Shown one piece after another: positions 1 through 7,893 of a stretch of 58,974 nucleotides of DNA. The stretch's first letter is position 1; each line of letters opens with the position of its first letter. The translations under genes were made by a program, and so were the position numbers. Source of the DNA: an uncultured Candidatus Competibacteraceae bacterium (GTDB lineage Bacteria; Pseudomonadota; Gammaproteobacteria; Competibacterales; Competibacteraceae); the NCBI GenBank assembly GCA_903879705.1, contig CAIRMO010000004.1:1-58974 (forward strand), given 5' to 3'. Below the pieces are notes generated by a model. The model ran no database searches. It saw only the letters and a program-made list of their open reading frames with translations, and was not told the origin of the DNA.

Positions 1-188
1 GCCCTCGTCGTTCTCCAAGAGCGCCCCCGCCGCCGAACTTTGCAAACCGTACCGGAACGAATCCGCCAACTGATCATGGAATGCCAAGCTCAGGGACTCA
101 GCAATATCTAAGAGTTAGCGCTTAAGTTGGCGCGTATGGGGGATCACCCACCGGTCGGCCTGGCCACCATCCTGTTTGAGATTAAACG
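1..188 (+). other. 3' end of an unidentified ORF, with an in-frame stop, at the window edge
   Basis: Frame 1 is open from the window edge to a TAA at 109-111. It then stays open and coding-like through about position 186, just before dnaQ. The readable residues (ERIRQLIMECQAQGLSNI, then ELALKLARMGDHPPVG after the stop) have normal composition for this genome. This may be the tail of a gene carrying a nonsense mutation or simply a gene end. I do not recognise the protein. No promoter or Shine-Dalgarno site for dnaQ stands out here. Confidence 0.25.
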
Positions 189-929
189 ATGCACGAACGC
201 CAGATTGTCCTGGATACCGAAACCACTGGCCTTGACCCGGTTCAGGGCCATCGAATCATTGAAATCGGCTGTATTGAACTGGTGAATCGCCGCCAGACTG
301 AGCGGCAGTTCCATGTGTATCTACAGCCGGATCGCGCTATTGATGCGGAGGCTGTCAAGATTCACGGCATCACCAACGATTTTCTCGCTAACCAGCCGCG
401 TTTCGCCGACATTGCCGAGTCATTTCTGGAATTCGTCCGGGGCGCGGAACTGATTATCCACAACGCGCCGTTCGATCTGGGCTTTCTCAACCATGAATTG
501 CAGCGGTGTCAACGCGGCTCGGCGGCGCTGGAGACGTTTTGCACGATTGAAGATACCCTGCTCCTTGCCCGCCAGCGTCATCCCGGCCAGCGGAATAGTC
601 TGGACGCCTTGTGCAAGCGCTACAACATTGATAACTCGCAACGCACCTTGCACGGAGCCTTGCTGGATGCGGAAATTCTGGCGGATGTTTATTTGTCGAT
701 GACCCGTCAGCAAGGATCGATGTTTGGGCAGGATGCCATGAACCATTCAGCCGCGCAGCCGGGTGGGACGCGCCAGGTATTGTCCCGCAGCCGGTTGCCG
801 TTGCCGATTCTTCGCGCCAGCGCCGAGGAAAGCGCCGCTCATGTACAGTATTTGGCGATGCTGGATGAAAAGAGCGGCGGACCGTGCGTGTGGCGACGAT
901 TGGAAATCAGATCTGGCCCTGAAAAATAG
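189..929 (+). CDS. dnaQ: DNA polymerase III epsilon subunit (3'-5' proofreading exonuclease)
   Basis: This is the proofreading subunit of the replicative polymerase core, a DEDDh exonuclease that removes misinserted 3' nucleotides. The 246-residue product matches the usual length (about 243). All exonuclease motifs are visible: Exo I LDTETTGLDP near residue 8 (metal ligands D9 and E11), Exo II IIHNAPFDLGFLNHEL near residue 90, and Exo III LHGALLDAEILADVY near residue 153 with catalytic His and Asp. The tail after about residue 185 would hold the alpha-binding segment. The ATG start is chosen because motif I lies at the expected distance. It is convergent with the transglutaminase gene; the 83-bp gap shows no clear terminator. 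Confidence 0.95.
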   Translation: MHERQIVLDTETTGLDPVQGHRIIEIGCIELVNRRQTERQFHVYLQPDRAIDAEAVKIHGITNDFLANQPRFADIAESFLEFVRGAELIIHNAPFDLGFLNHELQRCQRGSAALETFCTIEDTLLLARQRHPGQRNSLDALCKRYNIDNSQRTLHGALLDAEILADVYLSMTRQQGSMFGQDAMNHSAAQPGGTRQVLSRSRLPLPILRASAEESAAHVQYLAMLDEKSGGPCVWRRLEIRSGPEK

Positions 930-1012
930 GACACTGGCTTATGTGATGTTTCTATTCTAATCCCGGTCCTTTGCAAGGTCACGATGGGAGAACATAGTGA
1001 CACTGACGCAGT

Positions 1013-3043
1013 TCAGGCCCGGAACCGTCGGACCAGTCGTTGCAAGCGCCGCACTGCCGCCGGCAGAACGGTCGGGCCATAGCGCAAGGCTGCATAGAGT
1101 TTGCTGATTTCGCCAACTCGTATCGCCAGTTCCGGTCGGTGAATCGCCACTCGTTCAGCGAAAGCCAGCGGTCCTTCGTGAGCGCCACACGCCAGCCCGC
1201 GCCGGGCCAACCGGGCGCAAAACCGCTGCCAGGCGCGAGCCACCGGATCGCGGACCCATCGACTGCGCCAACGCAATCCAGCGAACAGCAAGCCGAAGCC
1301 GGTCAACGCCAGGGTCATTGCTACCGTCATTTCACCCCAGTCCACCGGCCCGAAACCCAATCCCGATAAAAATTCCTTTTGCCGGTCGGGGCCGTAGGCC
1401 AGCACCCACTCATTCCAGACATTGTTCAGTGAATCCCAGCTCAATGCCAGTTGCCGCAACCACTCGGCATTACCGCCGCGCCGCGCCAGAAAGGGCAAGG
1501 TCTGCTCATCGGCTATGGCGGCGTAAAGCCCCTCCTGAATCCGGTTAGGGGCAACCGCCGCGGTAGGATCGATCCGCACCCAGCCGCGCCCCGCCAGCCA
1601 GACCTCGGCCCAGGCATGGGCGTCGGCCTGCCGGACGATCAAATAATCACCCAACGCATTGATTTCGCCGCCCTGATAGCCAGTCACCACCCGCGCGGGC
1701 ACTCCGGCAGAACGCATCAGGAACACAAATGCGCTGGCGTAATGTTCACAAAAACCTTCGCGGGTGCGGAACAGAAAATCATCCACGCTCTCGACACCCA
1801 ACAACGGCGGAGTCAGGGTGTAATAGAACGCCTGCTCCCGGAACAAGGTCAGCGCCGCCTTGACCAGTGCCTCGGATTGGGGATCGCGCACCCGCCATTC
1901 CGCCGCCAGTGCCCGGGCGCGAGTATTGCCCCGGGACGGCAGACGCAGGGCGCGACTCCGCTCCGCCGGCGTCAGTTCGCCGGTTCGATAGTTCGGATAG
2001 GAGCGGACTTCATAGCGATACACCTCGTTCACCGGCTGATCGCGCAGCAGTTGGAACGAAGCCGTCATCCCGGCCCGGGGCGGCAGACTGGCGGGCAGGT
2101 CGAGTGCCAGCAGCCAGCGCCGGTTGCTCGGCTCCATGATCACGACGTACTCGACGACTGAGCCTTCCGGGGTGAAAGTAACCGGGGCGTTAGCGGGCAA
2201 TTCGTCATGGCGGGTCCAGCGCCGACCGTCGAAATTCCACAGCACCGGCCCGCGCCAATACCGTTGATTCGGTGGCGGCAGCGGGCCAACGAACCGCACC
2301 CGGAACGCCACCGCATCGGATTTGCTCAGTTCACTGACCGAACCGGGGGTCATTTCTTCAGACAGGCCGGTGCGGCCCTGATAGGCGTCCTTGGGCAAAC
2401 CCCACAGCGGACCCGGAATCCGCGGAAACAGCATGAACAGAATCAGCATCACTGGAATGGCCTGTACCACCATCTTGCCGGCCAGCCGCAATGGCGCGAG
2501 TACGATTAACCCGGCGTGTTGCTGATGAATCATGGTCTGCGCCGCCAGCATCACCACGACGACCACAAACAAATACGCGACCATCAAAATATCCTGGCTA
2601 TACAGCAGATGACTCATCACCAGCAGATAGCCGAGAAAGATCAGCACCACACCATCGCGCAAGCCGCGAGTTTCCAGCAACTTGCAAGCGGTCATCGCGG
2701 TCAGCAGCGCTACCCCGGCGTCGCGGCCTAACAGAGTCCGGTACTCGATTAGCACTCCTGCTCCGGCCAGCAGCGCCAGCGGCAACAATAGCCAGCGCGG
2801 TGGCAACGGTTTGTTGCGAACGGCGATGAACCCGCGCCAGAGAGCAATGGCACAAAACAGCCCGGACAGCCCGATCGGTAACTCACTAACGTGTGGCGCG
2901 ACCGCCAGCGCCAGTGTCGCCAGCAGCCAGGTTACCGCCAGCGGAGTCAACGGTTCAACCGGCGCTTGGGCGTGTTTGAGCCAAGGGCTGCGACTCCACG
3001 GCATTCTCATGGCGAAAAACCTCCTCAATTTGGCTACCGACAT
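1013..3043 (-). CDS. tgpA: TgpA-like membrane transglutaminase (DUF3488, transglutaminase core, DUF4129)
   Basis: An inner-membrane protein of 676 residues. The first 210 residues hold six or so hydrophobic helices (DUF3488), followed by a periplasmic transglutaminase-like domain and then one more helix and a short C-terminal DUF4129-like tail. The catalytic triad is readable: Cys in GFCEHYASAF near residue 430, His in DAHAWAEVW near 476 and Asp in RIDPTAAV near 491. Family members occur widely in Proteobacteria beside MoxR ATPase and DUF58 genes and are linked to cell-envelope integrity; the physiological substrate is not settled. Here the usual moxR and DUF58 genes are absent from the upstream side, which instead holds gene remnants. 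Its ATG directly follows the TGA of a phytase-like fragment. Confidence 0.88.
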   Translation of the reverse strand: MSVAKLRRFFAMRMPWSRSPWLKHAQAPVEPLTPLAVTWLLATLALAVAPHVSELPIGLSGLFCAIALWRGFIAVRNKPLPPRWLLLPLALLAGAGVLIEYRTLLGRDAGVALLTAMTACKLLETRGLRDGVVLIFLGYLLVMSHLLYSQDILMVAYLFVVVVVMLAAQTMIHQQHAGLIVLAPLRLAGKMVVQAIPVMLILFMLFPRIPGPLWGLPKDAYQGRTGLSEEMTPGSVSELSKSDAVAFRVRFVGPLPPPNQRYWRGPVLWNFDGRRWTRHDELPANAPVTFTPEGSVVEYVVIMEPSNRRWLLALDLPASLPPRAGMTASFQLLRDQPVNEVYRYEVRSYPNYRTGELTPAERSRALRLPSRGNTRARALAAEWRVRDPQSEALVKAALTLFREQAFYYTLTPPLLGVESVDDFLFRTREGFCEHYASAFVFLMRSAGVPARVVTGYQGGEINALGDYLIVRQADAHAWAEVWLAGRGWVRIDPTAAVAPNRIQEGLYAAIADEQTLPFLARRGGNAEWLRQLALSWDSLNNVWNEWVLAYGPDRQKEFLSGLGFGPVDWGEMTVAMTLALTGFGLLFAGLRWRSRWVRDPVARAWQRFCARLARRGLACGAHEGPLAFAERVAIHRPELAIRVGEISKLYAALRYGPTVLPAAVRRLQRLVRRFRA

Positions 3044-3156
3044 TCAGCCACCCGGCAACAACTCAAACTGCATCAGCAGGGTTGCTTGCCAGGACTTGCA
3101 ATTGTCGTCGCTGATCATGAAAAACCGCTGCCCCCGGTAACGGGTCAGCCCCTCCA
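3044..3156 (-). pseudogene. C-terminal scrap of a phytase-like esterase domain protein
   Basis: Reading the minus strand into the tgpA start gives EGLTRYRGQRFFMISDDN followed by SWQATLLMQFEL and a TGA that abuts the tgpA ATG. The pattern 'EGL...R.L.ISDDN...QTLL' is typical of the last blade of the esterase-like activity of phytase family (PF13449, from memory). No N-terminal part is open in this frame, so this is either the tail of a decayed gene or a chance resemblance. The 170 bp further upstream (3157-3327) continue in the same frame as the coiled-coil gene beyond its stop codon and contain coding-like sequence (YVRVLYDDLSE, PFRPRLLLIPGLVAEPLW). Confidence 0.4.
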
Positions 3157-3327
3157 AAGTGGTTCAGCAACCAGCCCCGGAATCAGCAGCAGGCGGGGCC
3201 TGAATGGAACGCTCCAATAGGACTGCGGTAACGGCAAGGGCGGCTGTGGTTTACCGCACGATGCGCCGCTGGTTTCAGAAAGATCATCATACAAAACCCG
3301 GACGTAGTTTCTGAGACAACCCCGCGC

Positions 3328-4404
3328 TCAAAGCTCCCGCTGCCGTAACAATCCGCCCGTTCGCCGAACTTGCGCCCGACGGGCGTGTTGCACCGCATCC
3401 GGTCGCACGCATTGCACTGCCAATTCCCCCGGCGCATGGGCACGAAGCGGTTGACTGGCAATGCCGCGTTGCTCCAGTCGGTGCAACAATTCCCGGTGGG
3501 CGGCGCACCAGTGTTCTTCCATCTCCCTATCGCACCGGGCCTGTTCGTTCGAGGGCGCGGTCCGATCTTCACTGACCCGCACCACGTTTAGATTCAGATC
3601 GCCAGCATCGGGCTTGACCCGCAGCCGGACGTAGTAATCGCCCCAGTCCGGTTGCTGAATATGCGCTACGCCGCCTTCGACAAACAGGGTGGCAAAGCCG
3701 GTTTCCACGCCGTAGCCCAGTTCCGCCAAGGTTTCGCTGATCACTTGCTGCGTGTAGTGGCGAGCCGCAACCTGCTGTTCCTGTTCAAGCTGCTGCTGGA
3801 TCGCGGCGCGATACGTCTGATTGAGGCGCTGAATCTGTTGGCGCAGTTCAGCCGCGAGCGCCTCAGCTTGACGGGCACCGGTAGCGGACAGAAACGCATC
3901 GCGCAGTTCGACCAGCGCCGCCGGTAATGAAGCCTGATCGGTCTGGTTCAGCCGTTGCAGCAGCCGTTGCCATTCAGTCTGCCGGTTGTCGGCAGGGAGC
4001 AGATCGAGGCGGGTTTGCAGCACTTCGGCAGCCGTGCGCAGCGTCGCGGGTGTGTCCTGACTGAGTTCCGCGAGCAGGGTTTTCGCGGTGTAATTGGCGG
4101 CAGCGCGTTCGCTGAGGCGGTGCAAATCGGCGCGGGTCTGCGTGAGGTGCCGATTCAAGGCGTCCCGGTACTGCTGCACGGCGTCCAGCGTTTGATCGGC
4201 TGGCGGGGCAGGCGGGAGCAGGTCAAGGGTGAGCGTTTCAGCGGGATAACGCTGTTGGAGATCAGCCAGTACCCGCGGCAGGGTGGCCCATGCGACGCGA
4301 GTCTGAGCAATGGCCTGCTGGCACTGTTCGAGTTCCCGGCGGTGGCGTTCCGCTTCCAGCCAGGCCGGATCGACGGTGTAGCGGTAGCACTTGGGGCCGC
4401 TCAT
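3328..4404 (-). CDS. Coiled-coil protein starting MSGPKCYRY, partner of the ClpA-like ATPase
   Basis: A 358-residue protein, mostly helical and rich in Gln, Arg, Leu and Glu, with long coiled-coil stretches around residues 15-60 and 90-245. It ends in a smaller domain containing DWGDYYVRLRVKPDAGDLNLN near residue 285. The ATG at 4404 is preferred over an upstream in-frame ATG at 4584 because it gives the compact MSGPKCYRYTVDPAWL start and sits 2 bp after the stop of the ATPase gene (TGA-CG-ATG), so the two are probably translationally coupled. No enzyme motif is visible. I have the impression that short proteins with an MSGPK start recur beside such ATPases, but I cannot verify this. A role as adaptor or substrate of the ATPase is inference from coupling alone. 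Confidence 0.75.
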   Translation of the reverse strand: MSGPKCYRYTVDPAWLEAERHRRELEQCQQAIAQTRVAWATLPRVLADLQQRYPAETLTLDLLPPAPPADQTLDAVQQYRDALNRHLTQTRADLHRLSERAAANYTAKTLLAELSQDTPATLRTAAEVLQTRLDLLPADNRQTEWQRLLQRLNQTDQASLPAALVELRDAFLSATGARQAEALAAELRQQIQRLNQTYRAAIQQQLEQEQQVAARHYTQQVISETLAELGYGVETGFATLFVEGGVAHIQQPDWGDYYVRLRVKPDAGDLNLNVVRVSEDRTAPSNEQARCDREMEEHWCAAHRELLHRLEQRGIASQPLRAHAPGELAVQCVRPDAVQHARRAQVRRTGGLLRQREL

Positions 4405-4406
4405 CG

Positions 4407-6260
4407 TCAGGCCAGTTCCACGCTGTAGACGTGATCCGCCAGCCGCACCGCCGTCACCGTGATCTGCCGCCGCTGGCGATCTTCGGCCAGATGAAACAGG
4501 GCGCGGGCTAATGGGTTGACGAACGTGGTTTCCAGCCGGTTGCCGATGCCGCGTCCGCCGTCGCTCAACTCCTCGGTACACCAAGCCAGCAGTTGTTGGC
4601 GCACCGGTTCCGGGATCAGCAGCGTCAGATCGTGTTCGTCCGCCATCCGCCGGGCGACGTGATCCAGCATTCCGGCGAAAATCTGTTCCGCAATCGCCGG
4701 TTGGATGAAGTCGAACACGACGATGTTGTCGCCGATCCGGTTGAGAATTTCCGGGCGACCCAGGGTGAATTTGAAGTAGTCGGCGATGGCGGTCCGTACC
4801 TTGCGCTCGACCTGTTCGTAAGGTTCGCCGGGCTGGACGTTGAGCTGGCGCTGACCGTGATCGTCGCGGATCGAGATGCCCAGATTCGAGGTGAAAATCA
4901 GGATCGCTTCGGAAAAGTACACGGTTGCGCCCCGCCCATCGGTCAAGCGCCCGTCTTCGAGGATTTGCAGGAACTTGTCGAGAATGCGCGGGTGGGCTTT
5001 TTCGATCTCGTCGAACAAAATCACGCTGAACGGCCGGGCGCGAACCGCGTTGGTCAGTTCGCCGCCGGCGTCATAGCCGACATAACCGGGCGGCGCGCCG
5101 AGCAGCCGGGCGTCGGCGTGTTCGGCGGCAAACTCGCTCATATCGAAACGAATATAGGCGCGTTCATCGCCGAAAATCAGCGCAGTCAGGGCGCGGGCCA
5201 GTTCGGTTTTGCCGACCCCGGTCGGGCCGGCGAAGAACAGCACCCCACGCGGCCGGCTGGAGGTCGCGGCGGTGTGAGCGCCGGTCAGTCCCATCACCGA
5301 ACGCATCAGAATATCCACGGTTTTGATAATGGCCGGTTTCTGGCCCTTGACCCGCTGGCTGATGACTTCGGCGGCGCTCTGAATCCGCTCGCGCAAGTAG
5401 GCTTTTTTCCAGGGATTATCCAGCGCCCCGACCTTGAAGCAGCGCACCGCGTCGCCGACATCGGCCAGCGGCAAGGCTTGCGTTTCGGCCAGTTGGGTGA
5501 TGGCAAACAGGCTGTGCAGGCTCAAGCCTTCGGTGAGCTGGGCAAAGCTGTCGGCAAATTCGCGTTGCTGGTCGGCGGTGGCCTGGGCGTGATCGGCGAA
5601 GGAAGCCGCCAGCAGTTCCGCCGCATGGCGACGTTCTTCAAAGGCCGGCGGCGGGATGGTCAGGCGATGGACGGCTTCGTTGTCGAGGGTGAACCACGAG
5701 GGCAGATCGTTCTCGCGGTTGCACAGCCACAGGATCGGATTGAACAGCGGGACGCCGGCGGGCGCGGTCATGATCGGATGGGCAGTATGGGCCAGTTTTT
5801 CGCAGGCGGTGAAAAATTCGTGTTCAGCTTCAGTGAGTTGCTGGACGCTGACCGGCACCCGCGAGGCGTAATTCAGCACGGCGGCGGCGCGGACGTTGGC
5901 GGTAATCAGTGGGCGCAAGAGACCGGGCAGGCGATTGAGGCTGATCGGAATCGGGTCGCCCTTGTTGAAGTCGCTATTGAGAATGCGGCTCGCAAGTTGG
6001 CGGGCAGCGGGGGTATTGGGATGGATGCGCATTCCATCAATGCGGTCGTACACCAGCAGAAATTGATAGCCGTGCATTGCCAGCGCCTCCCACAGACCAT
6101 CCAGCGTCGGCAGTAAAACGTATTGGTTGTCGAGTGGGATCAGGAATAAATCACGAATTGGGCCGGAGAGAATGAATTGCGGGCGAATACCGAGCAGGCG
6201 GTGAAGATCGGCAATCCAGCGCGGCCAAACGGGATTAAAAAGGGGATTAGTCATGGTCAT
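4407..6260 (-). CDS. ClpA/ClpB-type AAA+ ATPase with a degenerate N-terminal half
   Basis: A 617-residue protein. Its C-terminal half (about residues 280-615) is a complete class-II Clp ATPase module: Walker A GPTGVGKT at 345-352, a pore-loop-like GAPPGYVGYDAGG at 388, Walker B VILFDEIEKAHP near 413, sensor-1 LIFTSNLG near 445, and a Clp D2-small domain with the arginine region GGRGIGNRLE near 565. The first 270 residues contain a Walker-B-like LLVYDRIDGM but no Walker A, so they may be a dead AAA fold or an adaptor domain. An unfoldase or remodelling role is expected from the family. No ClpP-binding loop is obvious. It is followed by the coiled-coil gene with a 2-bp gap, and its 5' end borders a DUF2442 gene with a 4-bp overlap of reading frames. 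Confidence 0.85.
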   Translation of the reverse strand: MTMTNPLFNPVWPRWIADLHRLLGIRPQFILSGPIRDLFLIPLDNQYVLLPTLDGLWEALAMHGYQFLLVYDRIDGMRIHPNTPAARQLASRILNSDFNKGDPIPISLNRLPGLLRPLITANVRAAAVLNYASRVPVSVQQLTEAEHEFFTACEKLAHTAHPIMTAPAGVPLFNPILWLCNRENDLPSWFTLDNEAVHRLTIPPPAFEERRHAAELLAASFADHAQATADQQREFADSFAQLTEGLSLHSLFAITQLAETQALPLADVGDAVRCFKVGALDNPWKKAYLRERIQSAAEVISQRVKGQKPAIIKTVDILMRSVMGLTGAHTAATSSRPRGVLFFAGPTGVGKTELARALTALIFGDERAYIRFDMSEFAAEHADARLLGAPPGYVGYDAGGELTNAVRARPFSVILFDEIEKAHPRILDKFLQILEDGRLTDGRGATVYFSEAILIFTSNLGISIRDDHGQRQLNVQPGEPYEQVERKVRTAIADYFKFTLGRPEILNRIGDNIVVFDFIQPAIAEQIFAGMLDHVARRMADEHDLTLLIPEPVRQQLLAWCTEELSDGGRGIGNRLETTFVNPLARALFHLAEDRQRRQITVTAVRLADHVYSVELA

Positions 6261-6622
6261 TCAGAGTCGGTATTAACCATTTCCCCTCCTTGGATAAGGA
6301 GGTGTGGCGCGAAGCGCCGGGGTGGTTCGATCTTTGGATGTGCTGCACAATTCCCGGCTGGTTCACCGGCAATCAGCGGAAACAGCTCTGGATGTTCAAT
6401 AGATTCGACAGTTAAATCAACGTCGAGATCAGGCCAGTAAAGATGATGTGATTGTAAGCGTTCGATATTAAAGATAGCCTCCAATGGCGCGCGTTTGAAC
6501 CAGGGGAATTCCACAAAGGGAAGAAATAACTCTTTGTTATCCAGTAATAACCAGAACCCATGCTGTGAAACATGAGTAACTTCAACTTCCGAAATGTTTT
6601 CGCCAAGCATTGCGGATTGCAT
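6257..6622 (-). CDS. DUF2442 protein, putative antitoxin, with a repeat-encoded C-terminus
   Basis: A small protein of up to 121 residues. HGFWLLLDNKELFLPFVEFPWF near residue 26 and the HLYWPDLDVDLTVESIEHPE segment identify the DUF2442 family, often found next to DUF4160 genes in TA-like pairs. The start could be the ATG at 6622 or the next at 6610; both overlap the end of the DUF4160 gene. The family-typical sequence ends near PLIAGEPA. The remaining 28 residues, including IEPPRRFAPHLLIQGGE, are translated from a dispersed palindromic repeat (6271-6352), so an insertion seems to have replaced the original stop and extended the protein. Confidence 0.8.
   Translation of the reverse strand: MQSAMLGENISEVEVTHVSQHGFWLLLDNKELFLPFVEFPWFKRAPLEAIFNIERLQSHHLYWPDLDVDLTVESIEHPELFPLIAGEPAGNCAAHPKIEPPRRFAPHLLIQGGEMVNTDSE
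6271..6352 (+). repeat. Dispersed palindromic repeat, copy 1 (inside the DUF2442 3' end)
   Basis: The unit reads CCCCTCCTTGGATAAGGAGG, then TGGCGCGAAGCGCCGGGGTG, then GTTCGATCTTTGGATGTGC. It has two internal inverted repeats (CCTCCTT with AAGGAGG, and GGCGC with GCGCC). Other copies are at 6884-6968, 7799-7893, 8259-8310 (inverted), 58819-58866 (inverted) and 58889-58939. Copies 1 and 2 also share the flank GTCGGTATTAAC, so they may be one duplication event. Confidence 0.85.
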
Positions 6623-6821
6623 CTGCGTTTGCCTCTACCAGTTGTCGGACAGTTTGGAGGTCTTTAGTGGTCAAGCCGTAGTTCTTTGCTAACTCAATTT
6701 CAGGCTCCATCCAGTATTTAGCTTCACCATGTCCACAATGAACATGGACATGCATTCTCGATTCTTCGCGGGAGAAGAAAAAGAAGCGGAATCCACTTTC
6801 ATTAAATACAGTCGGACTCAT
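6582..6821 (-). CDS. DUF4160 protein, putative toxin partner of DUF2442
   Basis: 79 residues. The signature SPTVFNESGFRFFFFSREES, then RMHVHVHCGHGEAKYWMEP, is the DUF4160 pattern (FFFFSNE, HVHV, GEAKFWLEP). Such genes usually sit immediately upstream of a DUF2442 gene and are annotated as TA-like pairs; the biochemical activity is not known to me. Here the 3' end overlaps the 5' end of DUF2442 by about 40 bp, which fits a coupled pair. Confidence 0.78.
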   Translation of the reverse strand: MSPTVFNESGFRFFFFSREESRMHVHVHCGHGEAKYWMEPEIELAKNYGLTTKDLQTVRQLVEANADAIRNAWRKHFGS

Positions 6822-6883
6822 CCAGCAAATCTCATCTTGGCGTGTTCACGAAATTCTGTCCTGATTAAAATTTTAGCCATCGG

Positions 6884-6968
6884 TCGGTATTAACAATTTC
6901 CCCTCCTTGGATAAGGAGGGGTGGCGCGAAGCGCCGGGGTGGTTCGATCTTTGGATGTGCCGCACAAT
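6884..6968 (+). repeat. Dispersed palindromic repeat, copy 2
   Basis: This copy lies in the 250-bp gap (6822-7071) between the DUF4160 gene and the PIN-associated gene. It is nearly identical to copy 1, including the flank GTCGGTATTAAC and the tail TTTGGATGTGC. The rest of the gap has no gene except 22 coding-like codons at 7000-7071, discussed with the next gene. Confidence 0.85.
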
Positions 6969-7071
6969 GCCGGAATGGATCAAGCAACAGGCAGAGGAGT
7001 TACGATGTTGGCTTGTTTCGCCTGGCCTTGATTTCCGAAATAATTTCATCTAATGACAATTGACCGAGCCA

Positions 7072-7269
7072 TTAATCACGTTCCTTGGTGTAATCGCCAT
7101 TGGCGTCATTTTTTAAGTCATTTTTACCCAGTTTTAACCGAACCAGCAGATGTCCACAGTGCTGCTGATGTTGCTTAAAGTCTTCACAAATAGCGTCAAG
7201 ATCATAATTAAATTTTTTGGCGTGTTCGTCACGGAAATAACGGATTTCTTCAACAATTGGGTCTTTCAT
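7072..7269 (-). CDS. Small partner of the PIN-domain toxin
   Basis: 65 residues starting MKDPIVEEIRYFRDEHAKKF, a pattern (DPIVEEV...R...KFNYDLDAIC) common in small proteins encoded directly after PIN-domain genes of this type. It is probably the antitoxin or accessory partner. The start ATG overlaps the toxin stop by 4 bp (ATGA), so the two are coupled. After the TAA stop the same frame continues with LGQLSLDEIISEIKARR and ends at 7000-7002. That segment looks like a typical antitoxin tail (LSLDEII.EI), so the stop may be a nonsense mutation or the tail of a second decayed gene. Confidence 0.65.
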   Translation of the reverse strand: MKDPIVEEIRYFRDEHAKKFNYDLDAICEDFKQHQQHCGHLLVRLKLGKNDLKNDANGDYTKERD

Positions 7270-7769
7270 TGCTTATCTCCCATCAGTTCATCGGGTGAAC
7301 ATATTTCTGGATAAACATACCCATTATTTTCTATTATTTCGCGTATCATGGTCTTAGTAAATGGGTTGTTGATATGTTTAAAATTCCAGGTGACAATAGC
7401 GTTAATACCATTAACAGCGGCGATAGCTATATGCAAAGCATCTTCGGGAGAATTTTCTGGAACCGCACTGTGTAAAATAAATTTTTGAGCCAGTTTTTTG
7501 GCTTCATCATCCATTTCCAGAACAGAAAATCCAGCTAAAGCCTGTAATCTTGCCTGTGCTTGGTTTTGATCTCCTTTTGATGCTTCTTGCAGAACCATAT
7601 CCGAAATATAGACTTCAAATTCAGTGAGCATATCCCAAAGTGTCTGAGTTGCCACTTGGTGTCCAGCAATGACAATATCTCGTGACGGGCGAGAAACAAA
7701 GTAGCTTACCACGCTGGTTTCAATATAAATTTTGTATTTTTTTGCATTTAACTCACTGTGGGTCAACAT
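7266..7769 (-). CDS. PIN-domain protein, putative VapC-like RNase toxin
   Basis: 167 residues. The PIN fold is supported by the first strand KIYIETSVVSYFVSRPSRD, the middle acidic motif EDALHIAIAAVNGINAIVTWN and the C-terminal ICSPDELMG. The usual first Asp of the PIN active site (YLDTSV) is Glu here (YIETSV), as I recall for this subfamily. PIN proteins are metal-dependent ribonucleases acting as type II toxins. The likely start is the ATG at 7769, although the conserved core begins near residue 13. It is coupled to the small gene downstream and is followed upstream by repeat copy 3. Confidence 0.8.
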   Translation of the reverse strand: MLTHSELNAKKYKIYIETSVVSYFVSRPSRDIVIAGHQVATQTLWDMLTEFEVYISDMVLQEASKGDQNQAQARLQALAGFSVLEMDDEAKKLAQKFILHSAVPENSPEDALHIAIAAVNGINAIVTWNFKHINNPFTKTMIREIIENNGYVYPEICSPDELMGDKQ

Positions 7770-7798
7770 GAGCTTTTCTCCCGCATATCGTTTTCATA

Positions 7799-7893
7799 AT
7801 TTCCCCTCCTTGGATAAGGAGGGGTGGCGCGTTAGCGCCGGGGTGGTTCGATCTTTAGACGTGCCGCACAGCGCCGGGGTGGTTCGATCTTTC
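7799..7893 (+). repeat. Dispersed palindromic repeat, copy 3 with a partial tandem duplication
   Basis: A full unit (ends CGATCTTTAGACGTGCCGCA) is followed at once by a second partial copy of GCGCCGGGGTGGTTCGATCT. The unit lies between the PIN gene start and the end of the DUF559 gene. Confidence 0.8.

Noticed and set aside
4593-6116. A 507-codon open frame on the plus strand
   Set aside because: It is the antisense of the ClpA-like gene; its composition is that of a mirrored GC-rich coding strand and it has no recognisable motifs.
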